Position numbers and translations under genes: made by a program
In this document: positions 10,685 through 24,885 of the stretch, one piece after another
Numbering within the stretch: the first letter of the stretch is position 1
Layout of the letters: each line of letters begins with the position of its first letter
Assembly: GCA_013397865.1 (NCBI GenBank)
Contig: VZTI01000425.1
Coordinates: forward strand, 197 to 64,196
Origin: Struthidea cinerea
Lineage: Eukaryota > Chordata > Aves > Passeriformes > Corcoracidae
Direction: 5' to 3'
Length of the DNA stretch: 64,000 bases
Notes under the pieces: model-generated
Seen by the model: the letters and a program-made list of their open reading frames with translations, nothing else
Told to the model about the DNA's origin: nothing
Databases searched by the model: none

Positions 10685-12112
10685 GAGGGCAAGCAGCACT
10701 CCTGTTTAGAAGGGAAAGTAATTTGAGGTTTCACACTTCAGCTGTTCCCGGTGTGTCCTCTGGTTGGAGAAGTGACCTGTTGTGTCTGTCTCACTGAGTG
10801 TGGCTTCCATAGGAGCCAGCTGACTTGCAGCATGTCTGTGTTCTGGCAGCAGCCTAAGGTGGTCTTCAACCACAAATTGTGGTGGGAAGGGCAGTGGTTC
10901 TGCTAAATACCAGAAAAGAAGCTGGTGGTCCCATACTGGGAGTCTGAGATACGTTGAGCTCCCCTGCTCCATCTGTGGCTGGTGGTGAAGATGGTCCCTG
11001 TGAGATGTGCACATTCACAGGAAGTTGAGTTTGGGCTTGCATGGGGAAGTTAAGACCATTTTTGAAAAGCTCATAAACACAATCACCAATGAGAAATAAA
11101 GCACACTAAAAACTGCACCCTTCAGGAGCTGTTACCAATGAAAAATGGCACTTTTTTAAAACTGGGAGGCAGCACTTTGCACTGAAAAGGTGAATTCAGT
11201 TTGCTTTGTCATGCAAGATTCCCTTCCTTGGGGAAAATGGCAATTCAGAAAACATATTTTGGAATTAATTGTGCTCTGGCTCTGTAACTCCTCTAAAGTT
11301 TAATAAAGCAGGCTGGTCCCTCCAGGGTTCCTTTGGGAAAACTAAGACACTAAAATATGCAGTGTAATGTCTGTGACTTCTCTTACAAAGCTCTGTTCCT
11401 GCAAAGACAGGCTGGAGGTGACACAGCTTGTAGAGCACTCACCCATCTGGAGAGGATGTTTCAGAATGGAGATGGAAACATTTGGAAAGGTCTGCTCTCT
11501 GAAGTAATTTTAGGTTAAAAATAATTTGTGTTGGATAATCATGGAAGAATTTTTAGATCATCTCACAGAATGGTCAATGGGCCTCCCTAACAATCTCAAA
11601 AAATAGCAGATACGTATTAATGAATCAGGGCAGGATGAAACAACTGAAGCAGCAGGTTGCTCTAGTTCCTAAAGAATTTTTCTTTAATTTCAATTCCAAG
11701 TAATTAGTTCACTTTTGGATTATCCCAGATTATCCCAGAGCTGTATTTCAGAAGAGGCTGGGCTCCTTCCTTGTGTGGTACAGACTATCCTTTTCCTTCC
11801 ATTATGTAATGTTTAGCTTATCTGCTATAGCAACAGAAATGCTTTTCTAATTTTGGGCTTTTTTGTTTGTTTTTGATTGGAACAGGTTTCACATTATTAA
11901 TTTTTTAATTATTGTTAGTTTTCTACTAGGATGAATCTTCAGACTGTCTTTTATTTCTCAATCGATTGCTTTCACCAATATTCCTTCTTGAAAAATATAC
12001 ACTTATTTCTTTCTTGATTGTTTGTTCTTAAAACCATATTAATGAAATAGAATAAGAAAATAGAATAATGAAAGGAAAATATTTTTTTTGTGTTTTGTTT
12101 TACTTTGAAGCC
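10685..12112. other. No gene recognised
   Basis: AT-rich. The 102-codon minus frame at 10706-11014 has no recognisable feature. Confidence 0.6.
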
Positions 12113-12250
12113 CAGAATCAGAGAACTGGTGGTTGTAAGGGGCCTCTGGAGGTCTCTTACCAAATCTCCTACTCCAAGCAGGACTTCCAGGTCAGCCAGG
12201 GTTTTGTCTAACAAGTCTTGTATTCCTGGAAGGGTGGAAGACATTCACAG
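12113..12250 (-). mobile_element. CR1 LINE 3'-end fragment
   Basis: 'cagaatcagagaactggtgg' then 'ggggcctctggaggtctctt' and 'caagcaggacttccaggtca' is the reverse complement of the CR1 3' region. The 3' end lies at the low-coordinate side. Old and truncated. Confidence 0.7.
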
Positions 12251-13671
12251 TTGACATCTTAAGGCTCTGAACATATCTTCTTCTCTGTGTTTAGAGGTCC
12301 AGTTCAGTTCTTTTCGAAGTATGTAAATCCTAGTTGTTGCTTCTCTGCTTTTTCTACATACACCTTGTTCAAACTCATTCAAAGGAAAAACGAAAGACTG
12401 AAAAGAAATGTTGTCTATAAGCTCTTAGAGAAGTTTAGATTTCTGAATTCTGCAGCAGAAAGACATTTTTATTCTGTTCTTGAAGTGGAATAAAGGATTC
12501 CTTCAGTGTTAACTGAAGATCTGTATTTTGTTTCTAAGGCTTAAATTTGAATTTAAATTCAATAGAAATCAAGTTCTTTTTCTGCATAAACGTGCTCTAG
12601 AGCATTATGATCAAAATCCACAGCTAAGATATGCCTAACTTGGCAGCTTATTTATTGCTTTATTGATTAACATTCAGGCAACAGCAGCACTAGAGAAACA
12701 CTCCCTTCAGTTTTCCACCTCTTTACTCTTGTTGTTCTCTCTGTGGATCACCCTGTGTGTAATCAGTAGAAAATGTCAATTGTTCTGATATCTGGTGTTT
12801 CAAGGAACAGAATCAAGATTTTAGGCTACTTAACAGTACTTCCAATTTACCTTTACTGCAATAACAACAACAAAAAAACCCAACAACAGAGAAAAAATTA
12901 TCTTATTGTTTTGGTTTATTTCAAAGATTTTTTATTGTTATTATTCATACAAAATGTCAAGTGGATGGCACTCCAAAGAATTATAAAAGCATGAAAACAA
13001 ACTGCCAGATAAAAGTGCTGTTTTGAACAGACTGTAAAGTTTGGAGTTAGTGCAGTTACATTGCAGGTATTGGTTGGAGTCAGCAAATGTAAGAATTTGT
13101 GTAGGATATGTTCTCCACAGGAATAATTTGCAAGAACAGAAGAGGCCATTTGGTTAAAGCTAATCACACTCTGTGCCTTGTATCCAGCAGTCCACAAAGA
13201 GTATTTTAGGTGCATGAAAGTGAGAAAGACAAACGCAACTCTTTTGAGAAGTTTGTAAAAAAGGTGGGAACAGAACAGATTGGGCATGTGAGGTGGAATT
13301 GTCATTTTTGGTCTCTTCTCTGTAAAGCCATAATGCAACAAATTACATCTGGATATCACATATCTGTATCTATATATATAGATATAAACTTGAAATTAAA
13401 ATGTGCCACAGAATCAAGTTTCTGCTGCCCTTATGGCTCCTGCCCTTCATGAGACATCCCAACCCAGATGCACTTCGTGCAGTGATTCAGGGGATTCTGC
13501 AGCAGCAGAATCTCTCCCTTTGGGAGAGATGTAGATGTCAAGATCACCATCTTATATACAAGAAGGATAATCTATTTAGTACAACTTCTAAAGGCACAAA
13601 CTCCACTTGTAGCCTTTACGCAACTTGTTCAGGATCCAACCCCAGGTGAGTTCCGTGAGTTGCCAGGTGAC
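12251..13671. other. No gene recognised
   Basis: AT-rich, with a TA-rich stretch at 13362-13386. The 147-codon minus frame at 12916-13359 runs through AT-rich DNA and shows no domain. Confidence 0.6.
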
Positions 13672-13675
13672 AACA

Positions 13676-14281
13676 TGTCCTAGTTTGGACAAATTTGGAG
13701 GAAAATATCCTCTGATAGAAGGCAGGTTACAACCACCCCTCCCCCACCAGCTTCGGGAAAAGAAAAAAATTTTCCTCGAAGGAAAGTGAAAGAGATAAAA
13801 GCTATTTATTTAACAAACACACAGGAAAGGAATAATAATAATGCTAAATAATGAATTCTCGTGGAGAGAAAACCTGGGAAGATTTCAGAGTCCTTCTGTA
13901 GGTGTGGTCTCTCCCCTCCTCAGAGCTGGGTCGACGAGGGCCCAACCCGCGGGCCTCCGGGAAAAAATTCTCCCGATGTGTTCAGATGTTGTTGAAACAG
14001 TCCAGAAGAGAAGAAAGAAAAAACCAAAATCCCAAGAAAACAAAGTTCAACTCTCCATCTCCCACTGGGGAAAAAGAAGAGCCGAAAAAAGTTGGCTGAA
14101 AAGCCCAAGGGTGCCGCAGAAGCAGAGGAGTGTCTGTCGGTGTCCTTGAAATAGATGCTTTCAAAAGTTCCTTCAGTTTTTTTTCCTCTCTTCCCTCTCA
14201 GGCTCAGTTGAAAGGCACAGAAAGATTGGTGGGCAATAGAGCAGTGATATGGGATACACATCATAAAGTCACCCCAAGACA
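13676..14281 (-). mobile_element. Solo LTR, same family as the LTR at 35503-36103 but inverted
   Basis: On the minus strand it starts TGTCTTGGGGTGACTTTATG and ends CCAAACTAGGACA. About the first 50 bases are identical to the start of the plus-strand copy at 35503, and the block order is the same throughout (606 versus 601 bases). The minus-strand poly(A) signal AATAAA is at 13805-13810. AACA occurs directly outside both ends (13672-13675 and 14282-14285), a 4-bp candidate target duplication. Frames of 102 and 143 codons over this element are incidental. Confidence 0.88.
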
Positions 14282-14285
14282 AACA

Positions 14286-17200
14286 CAAAGCAGTCACTGC
14301 CAGAAACTGTGCAGGAGGTTCAGGCTCACCCCCGGACCTCTTTTGTCCCATTGATCACAATATATTTAGTAAAAATGGGAGCACAGAGTCTTTGCCTATA
14401 TGCCATGTTGCATGCCAGGCCTTACAAAGCAATTCCTGGGTTTTCAGGAGTTCTAAGAGAGGTTTCTGCAGAGCTGATTCTCATGCTCCAGTTCCTGTGT
14501 CCATTTTGGGAAGAAAGGGTCTGTAAACCTGAATGCTTTCAGCTGGATTGCCATGCTGGCTTTCTGTCAGTGTGAGCAACTAATGGCAGCACAGGAAAAA
14601 GCCTGGAATGTAATAATAAATGTGTGAATAAACCCTCCAAGTCCACGTTAGCGGGGGTGTCCGAATGACGCAGAATGTAACTCACTTGAACAGCACAGGC
14701 ACGTCACAGAGCAGGTGTTACGTGGAGCAGATCATATCTGTACTTGGAAGATGAGATGCTCTATCACCCCCAGAGAGAGAGGGGAAGATATAACCAGGCT
14801 ATTGGTTAACATGTCCCACAAGCATTTGAACAGGAGCACCAGAGGAAACTTTCCACATCATCCAAAAAGTCTGGTGTGGAAGGAGAGAGATCAAAGTGTC
14901 TCACTGGCTCATTTTAAAGGCTGTGAATTAGCTCTGAGCAAGGTGTTAATTAAAAAACAATCTGGAAGAAAGTTTTCAGGATTTGCATTTTGCAACAGAA
15001 CTTGGCTCAAGTCAAGGGAGAAGTTTATCTCAGGTTAAGAGCATTTTCCCATAAGCCTGGCTCGGTGTGTATTTCAAATCATGCAAAACAGCTCTCAGCA
15101 AGGATCAATGCATTTGTCACATCAAAACTGCACCATGTGATTTACATTACCTGGGACTGGCAGTCCCACATTTATCTGATTTATCAGAGTAGCCCAGACA
15201 GGAAAGCCTCATTCTGCAGTTCCATTTACAATTTTTCTAAACCATCTGGGGCGAATATTTTGTGCGTCTTTCTCCCTGTCATACTGTCTTTTAAAAATAT
15301 ACAAAGCACAAGACTAATAGACTGAATTGTCAGGAAAGCTTTAGGATCTGATGGGTCTTAGTTTGATGGTCTGTGTTCTGTCTCTACTTTTTGTTGTTGG
15401 ACTATTGAATATGTGGAGTTTTCGACTGTGTTGGCATGAATGGAGATATGCTTCAAGAAAACCTGTAAACTTCATCTTTATTTGAAATTCATTGCCATTT
15501 AATTAAAAGTATTTTAATTTAAATCTTATTTAGTTATAGAAAATACTGATAGTGTTCTGTGATGGCAGGAGGGGTGTCTGGTTTTCACAGTGTTCCCCAC
15601 AATTTTCCAGTGAGGTGTTGAAGGATTCTCTGGGTTCCTCCAGGCTGTGGCTCTCTCTAAGGATGAGATCCCTCTTCTCTGTTATTTCTATGCCTTCCTT
15701 CTAAAGCCACTAGGAAATAGTTGACAAGAGAAACAGGGAGGCACTGTGAGCTAGGTTTTTGAGAATTTAGTAATAAAGCACTTATAAATGTTCAGAGTGT
15801 GGTGCAGTAAATATATAGGAAAAGACAATCCTAGTAAGGATTGCAGATAATTAATAGAGCTGTGCTTTTTAACTGTTGTTTCTACAGCGTATCCATGCTG
15901 AAACTCACAGGAGGCACCTCTTCTCTATTAGCTGGATTTTTAACTAGCACATCTTCCCAACACCCTCAGATTTATGATCTCATCTCTCTTCCAGGGTGTC
16001 TATAATTAAACAAAGCTAAGGGTAAGATTTAGTCAAATGAAGCTGAAATTAAACTCATTTCACATCTTCTGAAAGGGTCCAAACTTTATTGATGCTGGGC
16101 TATTGAATGTAAACGTGCTGTATTTTAGTCTGGTTTATTTTTCCTTTAAGGCTGATAGAAGGGGATTATTTTTAGCCCTTCTGAAATGTAACAGATCCAC
16201 AGCAGTAGAAACTAGCTCCCCCCATATGAAGTTTCCAATGTATTATTTAGGATCCAGAGATGCTATTACATCTTTCCACCTATTGCTATGCTTACCTGAG
16301 CATGATATGAATGCATTCTGCTATAAAAGACTATGATGTAAAGCACTAGATAAACTTTAGAGCTGGTAATCTCCTGGCATGCTTTATTGCTTGGGTTTGA
16401 AGTGGCTCTAGAGCTTCTCTGCGTGAGAAACCTGTTATTTTGCAGCTTTTTTGGAGTGCAAGTTGGAGTCCTTTTCTCTGCTGCTTTGATATGTGAAATG
16501 GTTGCTGCTACTGCTGGGTTTATTGCCATCTTTAGCATTATTAGGATAACAATGGTACCTGATAAAAGAGAGCACATCACGCCATTATGATGGGCTAAAA
16601 ATTGGGCATTTTAGCAAATGAGTAAATGGGATTATTCATTCTTTCTCTTTTGTGAAGCAAATGGGGAAAATGTCCTTTGCAAAGTGCTTTGAGAGCTGCA
16701 AATACAATATGAATGGTATGTGCAAATTGCTATTTATAAATATAAAAAATGCAGGTAGCTGGGAGTTAAGTACAGGATTGCTGTAGATATTAGAATAAAG
16801 CCCACATTTCATTAAATGAGTCAGAAAATGAACGTTCTGGAGGAGGCTAATCAGTCCACCAATGCTAGCAAAGATATGTGAGTCACCACACACTGGAGAA
16901 GGATGTTTTAAAGTGCTGATGGGTGACTTCATATTTAGGCACCAACTGGAGGGAGTTAACAGCAAAATCATGGCTGGTCTTCTTGAGTGGCCACTGTGGA
17001 ACTCACATTCCCTCTGTAATTAGGCGATAGAATGCAACTACTCTGATTGCCTTTGAAAATCTTAGTTTCTAAGTAAATATATTCCCTTCTCAGGCATAGA
17101 TTTATCGGTGCTGCCTTTATTTTTCCTTTTTACCTTGTTCTTCCTTAGCAGTTGTTCTGAGTGGCTCTGAAATACTATTCAGGCTTAATAGTTCTAGGGA

Positions 17201-20200
17201 AGTGCAGTTCCTGCATGATGCTGAGACCAGAATGTTACCAGTAACTCACCAGCAAAAATGCGAAGCCTTTTGGCAATCTTGGCTGTGGTAGAAAATATTA
17301 AAAATAAGCACTGTAGTAAACTGATTAGCTTGGTTATCCCAGTACTAATGTACTGGCCCTCTGAGGGTGACTTTTATTGCCACAGCAAACAGCAAGGTTT
17401 GATTCTCTTGTTATGAAAAAGTTCCAGTGACTCTTAAGTCTGAAACAAAATGGAGATCTTAATATGATTTTGCTTGGCTCAAAACTAGGCTAAAAACTAG
17501 GGATTTCAGACAAGGAACCCAAAAATATCACCAACCTGGGATAAATAAAGCCTGGAAATAGAAGAGAGACTTGACTCAATGCACAAGATCTGACAGCTTT
17601 GAATAAATGCTGGATTCAGAGCTCCTAGTGTCTTTCCATTCATTATGGTGGAGGTACCAAGGGGAGAGGGAGCAGAGCAGTCCCCACCACCTGCAAAGCT
17701 CAGCTGCAGTGGATGCAGAGTGCCCACAGTTAACTGGGTACTTCAGCATCAGATTTAAGCTCTGTGAGGACTCAGTTCTGTGTGTTTCAATAATTGTCTG
17801 CAACAAAAGTAATATCTACGACCTATCCAATCTGTCTATTTCAAGGGAAAATAGGAAGGGTGAAACACCATCAGCATGTTTCAGGCACTGTTGTTCTGCA
17901 TGGAATACCCTGACGGTTCTGCCTTGGTTGGGAGTTAGCTGAAAAAATATAAAGACAGCAAAAAAAAAAAAAAAAAGAGAAAAAAAAGAAAGATAGATAT
18001 TGAGAGCCATGGATATAAATTAACCTAAGATTATTATCTATATATCAAAATTGTGCAAGAGTTTTGAGACCAGACAATATGAGCCTGGAAATTTTCAACT
18101 GCACAGTTTAGTAGATTACGGAGCTGGTGACTAAAGGAAGCAGTGGCATTAAAGAAGTCCAGTGCTGGGATGTGTCCATATTTCTGGATATGCCCAGATT
18201 TCTCTATTAACATTAGATTGGTCTAACCATGGGGCGTTGCTCCCAGAATTGAGGAGACTCTTGCATTATTTTTCTTATTCTCCAGGCTGATTCTGCAGCA
18301 CAAAGTTTAAGAGAGACACACTATTGAAACTTCACTGCAGATTTTACAAGAGCAAAATCTTCATTGAGGTGTTGTAGCTTCCTCCAGTTGGGCATTTTAC
18401 CTTTCTATACCCACAGCTTGTGTCAGGAAAACGGTGGAGGATTTTTGTGTTGTAACAGCCAGCAGTCCTAGACAGGTTTGGTGGGGCAGCAAGTTTTTCT
18501 TACCCTCCCAACACTCCTTATCTACTTTTGAGGGGGCCTGGGATCTTGCAGATCTCCTACAGAGCAGGGTGGGCTCTGTGTGAAGGAGTGGAGGGGAGCA
18601 GTAATGTCCCGTGTCCTCTCCCTGCCCCCACCACAGCTTCCCATCCCCCTCAGACTGGTTTCCATGCTCTCCGTTTGCAGGAACTGGAGGATGACTGTGT
18701 TAGTTTTAAAGTGATTATTGCCATGAACACTGGAACTGGAAAACCAGTTATCAGTTAACAGATGCAGACACTCGTAGCACCGAACTGAGTGGAAATTAAA
18801 CTAATGTAAACATGATGTTTCCAGAATCATCTAAAAATACTTTATAACTTTCTACACAATTTTTCATTCATTATTGTCCAAGCAGCTGCCTCATTCTGCA
18901 GCACTGTACCAGGAACTCTGTCCTGAGGTGATGCTTCCTCGGGCTGATGGGCTGGAGGTCTCTGCCTCAAAAGTGGGCAGGGTGGCAAATAACAGCAGGG
19001 CAACAGCTGAACTTGAGGTAAAACCACCTCAGCGTCTGTCCCTGTGAGGGTAGGGGTAGAAAACTGCCTCTCTTTTGACCTGCTGCTGCTGTCTGAAAGG
19101 CATTGAAAAACTGGAATGGATACCCTGATCATACGGGTAAGGAAAGCAATTTTTCATGCAAGGGAAACACCATAAATGATTCATAATCCCCATATTTCTC
19201 ATGGTTATTTCCTGTGGGTGTAGAGAAGCAGGGATTAGAAATGAATGGCACTGCTTACTGTTCATAAAGGCCTTGCCTGGAGGTGATTTTACTTTTTTAA
19301 GCTTTAAAAGTAACTCTGCAGATGCCAGTCCCCAGAGCTAAAATCTGAAAACCCTCTGCAAGCTCAGATATCTAAGATAGAAAAGAAGCACAGCAAAAGG
19401 GAATTGAACATGATGCAAAAGTATTTTGTTTGTCTTCCTTACTTCCATCTGCAGGATCAGGGCCATACACAAATGATATTTATACCATTTGTGCAGGAAC
19501 AGAAATGTTAAATTATTTTGCCCATAATGTTCTGTAGAGTCTGTGACACAACGCTAAATCCCAAGTCTCCTGAGACCCATTCATGTTCGTCAGACACAGG
19601 ATGAGTCCTATTTCTCTGCAGTGCAAGTACAGTTTAGATGGAAAACAATACACGTGCGGATGAGTGGAAACTCTGTCCTTAATTTTAATCGCGATTTATG
19701 TGGTGTAGTGTAGTTGATATTGGACTATCTCCTGAGGGAGAGGAAATACTCCCAAGAACAAAAATGTGAAGTAAAAAGATCATAGATTCTATCAGTGGGC
19801 AATTAGGAGATTTGCAGCTTCTGTATGTCTTGCTTCTATATTTGAATGGTAAGTATATGATATACCAGTTATACCTGCCCAACCTCCATAATCTCTGGTG
19901 AGATGGGTGCTGCAACCCACTGTTCATTTAAAAATATTTTAATGTCAACTTCCACTGTTCAAAAAAACTTACATCTCTCAAATAATGAGAAAGTACTGGA
20001 AAATATTGGAAAATGGGCTTCTTTTGATAATTTAATGTGTCAATGAGTTTGACATTCGTAATCAAAACCTTTTCCAAAGGTTCCCTCATCCCCCGTAAAA
20101 CCACTGTTAGGCAAGGATTACGTTCTGATGCACCTTCTTATGTTGGATGTGCTCATGCACCATGAATTCCCAAAGAACTTGTTCCATAAATGTCTATTGC

Positions 20201-20203
20201 TAT
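14286..20203. other. No gene recognised
   Basis: Six kilobases of AT-rich DNA with a poly(A)/GAAA run at 17960-17992. Open frames up to 111 codons (14715-15038, 14990-15325, 17607-17942) have no recognisable motifs, and adjacent ones overlap in different frames, as chance frames do. Confidence 0.55.
17960..17992. repeat. A-rich low-complexity run
   Basis: A run of 17 A, then GAGA, A-run and GAAAG units. Confidence 0.85.
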
Positions 20204-20232
20204 TAGTAGTAGTAGTAGTAGTAGTAGTAGTA
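20204..20232. repeat. (TAG)n microsatellite, about 9 units
   Basis: Uninterrupted TAG trinucleotides followed by 'taatatttagtag'. A second, longer (TAG)n lies 1.3 kb downstream. Confidence 0.95.
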
Positions 20233-20526
20233 ATATTTAGTAGAAAGTTTAGCTCTAACTTCTCTCATGCCTGCATTTTCAAAAGGGATTTTTCTGACTC
20301 TGGATATTTCTCTCCCATTGAGGAGTAGCTTGAGTTCAGGCAAGCCCGAGATATCAATTTGTTTAAAGTTTGGTTAATCATGAAGCAGATTAGGTTGCCT
20401 TTAATGTCTAATTCAAATTTCTGATGCTGAGCAGCTGCTGAGCTGCTGCACAATGGTTGCACATCACTAACTATCAGTGTGCTGCAAAATGAGGGATTAT
20501 ATGTGTTCACAAATGTCCTGGTTCTA

Positions 20527-20705
20527 TCTGCTGCACAGGCACTGTAGCACTGGAAGACACATCTGAAAGCAAAGCTTAAAGCTGAAATCCTTCTCTGTAG
20601 AAAAAGAAATAAATGACTCCCTTCGATATCTCCTTTTGCTGTTATAATTCTTGACAGAGTTGCCTTCTTTAGCAAATTGATTTCTAAAAGGATGAACTAT
20701 GCTGC
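20527..20705 (+). repeat. Old dispersed repeat, copy 1
   Basis: 20624-20705 matches 27902-27979 in the same orientation, sharing the exact 18-mer GTTATAATTCTTGACAGA (20641-20658), flanked by 'gatatctcc' on one side and 'agcaaattgatttctaaaagga' variants on the other. Weaker similarity may run back to about 20527 ('gctgcacag.gcac'). I do not recognise the family. Confidence 0.6.
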
Positions 20706-21490
20706 TTTTCTTGTAATTGTAGGAATTGTGTGTTTTAAGTATGACTTAAAAGAATATTTCGGAGCACTTGCCTGTGTGAAATTCTAGCCTATACTTTTTG
20801 TACGTTCTGCTAAGCAGTGGTATTTTCTCCTGGAGAATAGGGACAAGAAATTATTAAAAAAAAAAAATCAAATTTTGGGTTTGTTATCAAATGTTTAGTA
20901 GTTGCTGATTAAAATGTTATTTAATAGTTTGTACAATATGGTCATCTCAAGAATTCTGAGAGCACTGCCTAAATAATTGGAGCAGTGCCGGAGAATCTCT
21001 TGTAAGTGGATTTAAATAAACAGATACTAGCTTACTTTTAAGGGGCTTTCCCCAGCATGGGAGAGTCCTTGTGTAAATGAAGTCATACCTTGGAGTGATT
21101 TGATCCAATGCAGAAACTCTGAATGAAACCACACATTCCCCTGAGTCTGTTTTCATCTTTGTAGACCTTGATCTTAAAAAGGCCTAACTTCACATGCTGT
21201 GCTGGTACTCAAACATAAATAATCCTGTGATTTACTGTGCTTATGTACGTGCTTAGAGTCTGGAAAATTAGGGTGTTAATGGTAACATATGCTTAAAATA
21301 GGATTTAATCAAAGAGCTGGAGTTACGTACCAGAAGATAATTTTCCAAAATCACAACATATGCAGGCAGCAGAGAATGTGTATTTCCTTTACTTTGTAGC
21401 TCTTGCTAGGCAGGAACATCATCTGCAAAACTTTAATTTGCTTAGTGCTACACTTTTCCTTCCTTTCTGATTTACTTTTTTACATATATT

Positions 21491-21531
<41 letters not shown>
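21491..21531. repeat. (TAG)n microsatellite, about 13.7 units
   Basis: 41 uninterrupted bases of TAG repeat following 'tacatatatt'. Confidence 0.97.
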
Positions 21532-24500
21532 TTTTAATGGCTTTACCTTGCAGTTCAGAAAGAGAAAGACTGGTTCAGGTGTAGAGCCCCAAGGACTGGA
21601 GTGCTGAGTCACCCACAGTGAAGTCATTAAGTTTGAGATTATTTTATTGTATGCAAATATATGAAACTGCTTTGGCCTTCCTTCAATTGCTGGGCTTTTC
21701 TGTCTTCTAACACAGGTTATCTGTGGTCATTCAGAAACCACAGGAGACATTTTTGAATAGCTGAATGTGACAGTAGAAATGACTGCAAAGAAGTCCAGAT
21801 ATTCACAAATTGCGTCTTGCTGGGACTGCCACTTTCGAGCTAATAGACATGTCAGTCATGGGAGCTGGCAGGATGGGTTTTATTTAGGGAAATTAGGATT
21901 TCTGAAGTCTGTTGTTTTCCCATTCCTGCTGTACTCAAATTTCACCCAAAAAATCCCAACCCTGTACTAAGAAGAAACCAAGTAATTTTTCCTTTAGGAC
22001 AATGGTCATGTGCATTTGTGTCAAGTGGGTTAACCTGCTCCCAAATCAGACATCTCCCTTTTCTCTTTCCTGTTTGCTATCTCTGTGTCACAGCACAGTT
22101 TCTGTTCACAAGAAATTGGCAATTTTTTGATGGTTTGTTGTTCTTGTTTTGGGGATCTGGCTCATCCTCAGACTGGAAAAGGACTTTGTGATTTGGTTTT
22201 GTCTTTGTTTTAGACCCAGGAGAGAAGATCTTTTCAGGCCAGTTGAGATTTGCCCTTAGACTAAAACATCACTTGCTTGAATTGTGAGATTTAAATAGCC
22301 TCTAAAATAAAAGTAATGAATAGTTTATCAGTTTCAAACCTTTCTAAACCCTCATTGAATTACTCTGATTCTGGATTCCAGTACTGCATTTACAGCCTTT
22401 GTCTAATTATATTTTAAGGGCATAAACAGCTCAAGGGGAAATACACAGCTAAGAAAGGAGATGTCTATGCAATATCCTCCTCAGTAATGAAATTCAATGA
22501 AGAATTGCTGGCAATGAGTTTTGTTTTTAAATGCATTTGCCATGTTTAACTGCATTTATTTAGCTTTTCAATATCTTATCCTAGCCAGCATTTGCTCTTC
22601 TTTTCTTTGGTAGTGTCATTATTCTGTGCAAACAGAATAGGACTCTGAAAGACTTTGGAAGTTATATCTGTGTTTACAGGAAAAATAACAACTTGTCCAT
22701 TCTTCAGCTGAATAATCCATTGAAATTGCAAAGGCTTTTCAAATGATCTAGTTGAATCTCCAGATGTTCCTCTAATGGCATCCAGAAAAGCTATATTCAG
22801 CCAAATCTAAATCTCAAAGCTCATTTGAGAAAGTTAGGTAATTTATTAATTTACCTGAATTGTTTCTTCCACCTCTGAATTTAATCCGATGGAAATTCAT
22901 CTATTTCAAATGAGCCTTTATTTTCATCCTCTAGGAAAACAAATATTTGTCTGCACAGAAAAGCTGCTCTTAGCTGTGGTAAGTGGCTTCTTTGATTCAT
23001 GGACAGAAGATTTATGGGACTTCTTGTGATTCCACAGGAGTCTTATTTTCATTTACTGCCCTACTTATAAAAAGTTGGCAGTCACTGGGAAGCAAAGTGA
23101 CAAATGTCGTCTTAGTGTTCTTCACACCAGGGCAAGAAGCACATTCCTTTGATCCAAAATGCCATTAGAATCACTGTTCAGGTAATCGCAGTGGGAGATT
23201 CAGCTGGGATACTCGGAGGGAACTCCATTTCTGCGATACATCAGGACTTGCACAAATAATGCAGAGAGCTTGTTATGTTCCTTACTCTGGAGTTTTTAAA
23301 AAGAAGTTGGATGAATATTAGAGAAAAGGGTAGAGCTGGCCTGGTTTTGTGGTAACAGTAAGAGCCAGGATGAGTTCTGGGAGCCCTGCGCAGGTCTGTG
23401 TTTACATGGTTCAGTGCTGGGTGAGACATGGATCCAGGAAAAAAGGACACAGCCCTTGTGACACCACAGTGCTCAAAATTGACCAATTTTATGTCATGGA
23501 CTCATGCCCTGGCTCATTTCTTCTGTCAGTACCAGTGCACCTACAGCTTCCTCAGGTGCTGATACTGCGATAGGATGACACTTACGTACAACACACACCT
23601 CAGAGTGTTCATAATAATCAAATCAAATCAAAGCACCTCAAGACTCAGAAACAACAACGCAAAACTCAGACACCCCTTCTGCTGGGACTGTGCTGTGGTA
23701 CGAGGTGTTTATAGAGTGGTACAAACCTTCTTGGTCATGTGAACTTGGATTTAACACATTCAGGAACAATTGAGACTATTTACATGCTTGTTCCATGGGT
23801 TTACAACAGAACAATTTTTGCCTTGCCTGTTTTATGGTACCTACATGTACAGTACCAGCACACTGAAGCTTCAGTTTAATTCACTCACCCTAAAGAGGAG
23901 CATAAAAACTTGTATATTGAGAAACTGAATTTGAAGTGCTCTCCAATCCAAAAATCCTTGATCCTTTATGCTTAAGTGTGGTATACATTCAGCAACAATA
24001 TTGCAATTTCAGTTGCATCTAAACAGAATAAACTCCTGGAAACCATCACAGACAGCAATTACTTTTCCCTACTTTCTGATTTAAAATAAGTAATGGTTAT
24101 TGAGAATTAAAGCTGTGGGTAGAGGTGCTTTCAGAAACAGTAAGTTGTACTTTAGGTAATGCATTATCTGATAATTTATCTTTAGAAAAAAACAGCAAAA
24201 TCTCAGAGCACTATTTTGAGAGGCAAAACCAAAACTAAATCTGTTGCTTCCCAATCTGAAATGACCAACTCTAATTGTGATACAGAGGAAATTAGCCATG
24301 AACCTGTTTTCTAAAAAGGAGCTTTTCAGCCCATGGAAACACAAAATTTTCAAACAAGGTTTTTAAATAGGATTCTAGGAGCCAATGGAAGCAGACAGGT
24401 GTGTACTTAAGGCTAAAGGTGCTTCAAGCAGCTTTGGAAAGAGCTAATGCTGCTGAGATCCCAATAAAAAATGTAAATCTGTGTGTCAAAAATAACCTCT

Positions 24501-24885
24501 CCCAGCTCCACTTGCCCACCAAGTGGAGCACCAGTAGCCTTGGTGCTCCTGAGAAAGCTGCCTCTGTAAATAAGGGAAAGACATTAAGTTTTCTTATGGA
24601 ATTGAAAGGAATTATGAGATACATACTTAATCATCATTTTTATGTCATTGCTGTGATTATTTAATTTTAAAGAGAGCTTATCTAAATATTACCCTTACTT
24701 CTGAAATGGCCTTATCAGAAGATAGTACAGCTGAACAGGTGAAATCTATTTTTACTGCACCCAGTGTATATTCTTTAGTCAGTAATTTGTAGCAATTGGA
24801 GGTAGGATTTTAAGGTACCCTTCAATATAATATATTCTTTGGCATATTGCTGCTAGCCCATTTGTCTCATTACAAAAGGTCTGTT

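Noticed and set aside
12916..13359. 147-codon minus-strand open frame
   Set aside because: AT-rich DNA, no domain and no splice or promoter context.
16387..16590. Hydrophobic 67-codon frame that looks like membrane segments
   Set aside because: T-rich DNA gives hydrophobic codons. No family resemblance; the reverse strand is equally open.
18677..18758. Possible 3'-terminal exon after 'ctctccgtttgcag'
   Set aside because: Only 26 codons with an unfamiliar sequence and no nearby poly(A) signal.
22935..22978. 44-base micro-exon candidate (strong acceptor, GTAAGT donor)
   Set aside because: Strong-looking splice pairs this short are expected several times by chance in 64 kb. No recognisable peptide.
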